Source of the DNA: Planctomycetota bacterium
GTDB taxonomy: Bacteria > Planctomycetota > Planctomycetia > Pirellulales > Pirellulaceae
Reading direction: 5' to 3'
Length of the DNA stretch: 5,196 bases
Assembly: GCA_026692885.1 (NCBI GenBank)
Contig: JAPLNJ010000182.1
Location: 1-5,196 of the forward strand
Below, in pieces: positions 5,179 through 5,196 of the stretch. The position numbers and the translations under genes are program-made. The stretch's first letter is position 1, and each line of letters starts with the position of its first letter. A model generated the notes under the pieces. That model saw only the letters and a list, made by a program, of their open reading frames with translations. It had not been told where the DNA came from and did not search any database.

Positions 5179-5196
5179 GCCGCCGCCGCCGCCGCC
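5123..5196 (+). CDS. Start of an overlapping gene, cut by the window end
   Basis: GTG opens a frame encoding MSGKRKRKSEQKAPRTKV then EPPPPP, still open at the window edge (24 codons). A Lys/Arg-rich then proline-rich N-terminus is usual for a disordered lead segment. It overlaps the previous gene by 56 bases in another frame and has a good Shine-Dalgarno, so the two are probably translationally coupled. The terminal run of GCC repeats (about 5179-5196) encodes the prolines. The function cannot be told from this piece. Confidence 0.5.
   Translation, partial: MSGKRKRKSEQKAPRTKVEPPPPP

Noticed and set aside
1..5196. CRISPR array, tRNA or rRNA genes
   Set aside because: No regularly spaced direct repeats and no tRNA or rRNA signature segments were seen by eye.

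Overview
The window looks like GC-rich chromosome or accessory DNA from a planctomycete, probably of the Gemmata type. The basis is codon use and a small protein near the right end beginning MGWEKRRNGWFYYRG, a style I associate with multicopy small proteins of that group. This taxonomic call is recognition from memory and was not searched.

Left and centre (minus strand, read right to left, about 3976 to 1): an AT-rich control region with three abutting palindromes (3937-3976) precedes a 521-residue helicase-like protein (2359-3924). That protein keeps the outline of a superfamily 2 helicase but has lost the Walker A lysine motif and the DExx aspartate. It is followed by 508 bases without a good gene (1851-2358). 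Much of this stretch folds, on the minus strand, into about nine consecutive hairpins with 5-9 bp stems. Next comes a 475-residue group II-intron-type reverse transcriptase (423-1850). It has no recognisable endonuclease domain, and VADD stands where YADD is expected. The 422 bases after the reverse transcriptase hold more long inverted repeats but no intron domain V that I can recognise. The layout is inactive helicase, then structured RNA, then reverse transcriptase, then more structured RNA, all in one direction. It could be a divergent group II-like retroelement or a free-standing RT/RNA system, perhaps for defence or for a domesticated cellular role.

Right side (plus strand, 4030-5196): a leader hairpin and a strong Shine-Dalgarno precede a small gene that starts at TTG (4107). 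Its frame stops at TAA (4239) and resumes in the +1 frame to 4401, giving one continuous-looking 97-residue protein. Three inverted repeats follow (4387-4476), the last with a perfect 13-bp stem and probably a terminator. A possible 59-codon gene (4502-4681), the planctomycete-type small protein (4825-5178) and an overlapping gene that runs off the window (from 5123) complete the layout.

The most promising undescribed element is the minus-strand unit of pseudo-helicase, structured RNA and reverse transcriptase. No homology search or folding program was run; all pairings were found by eye.
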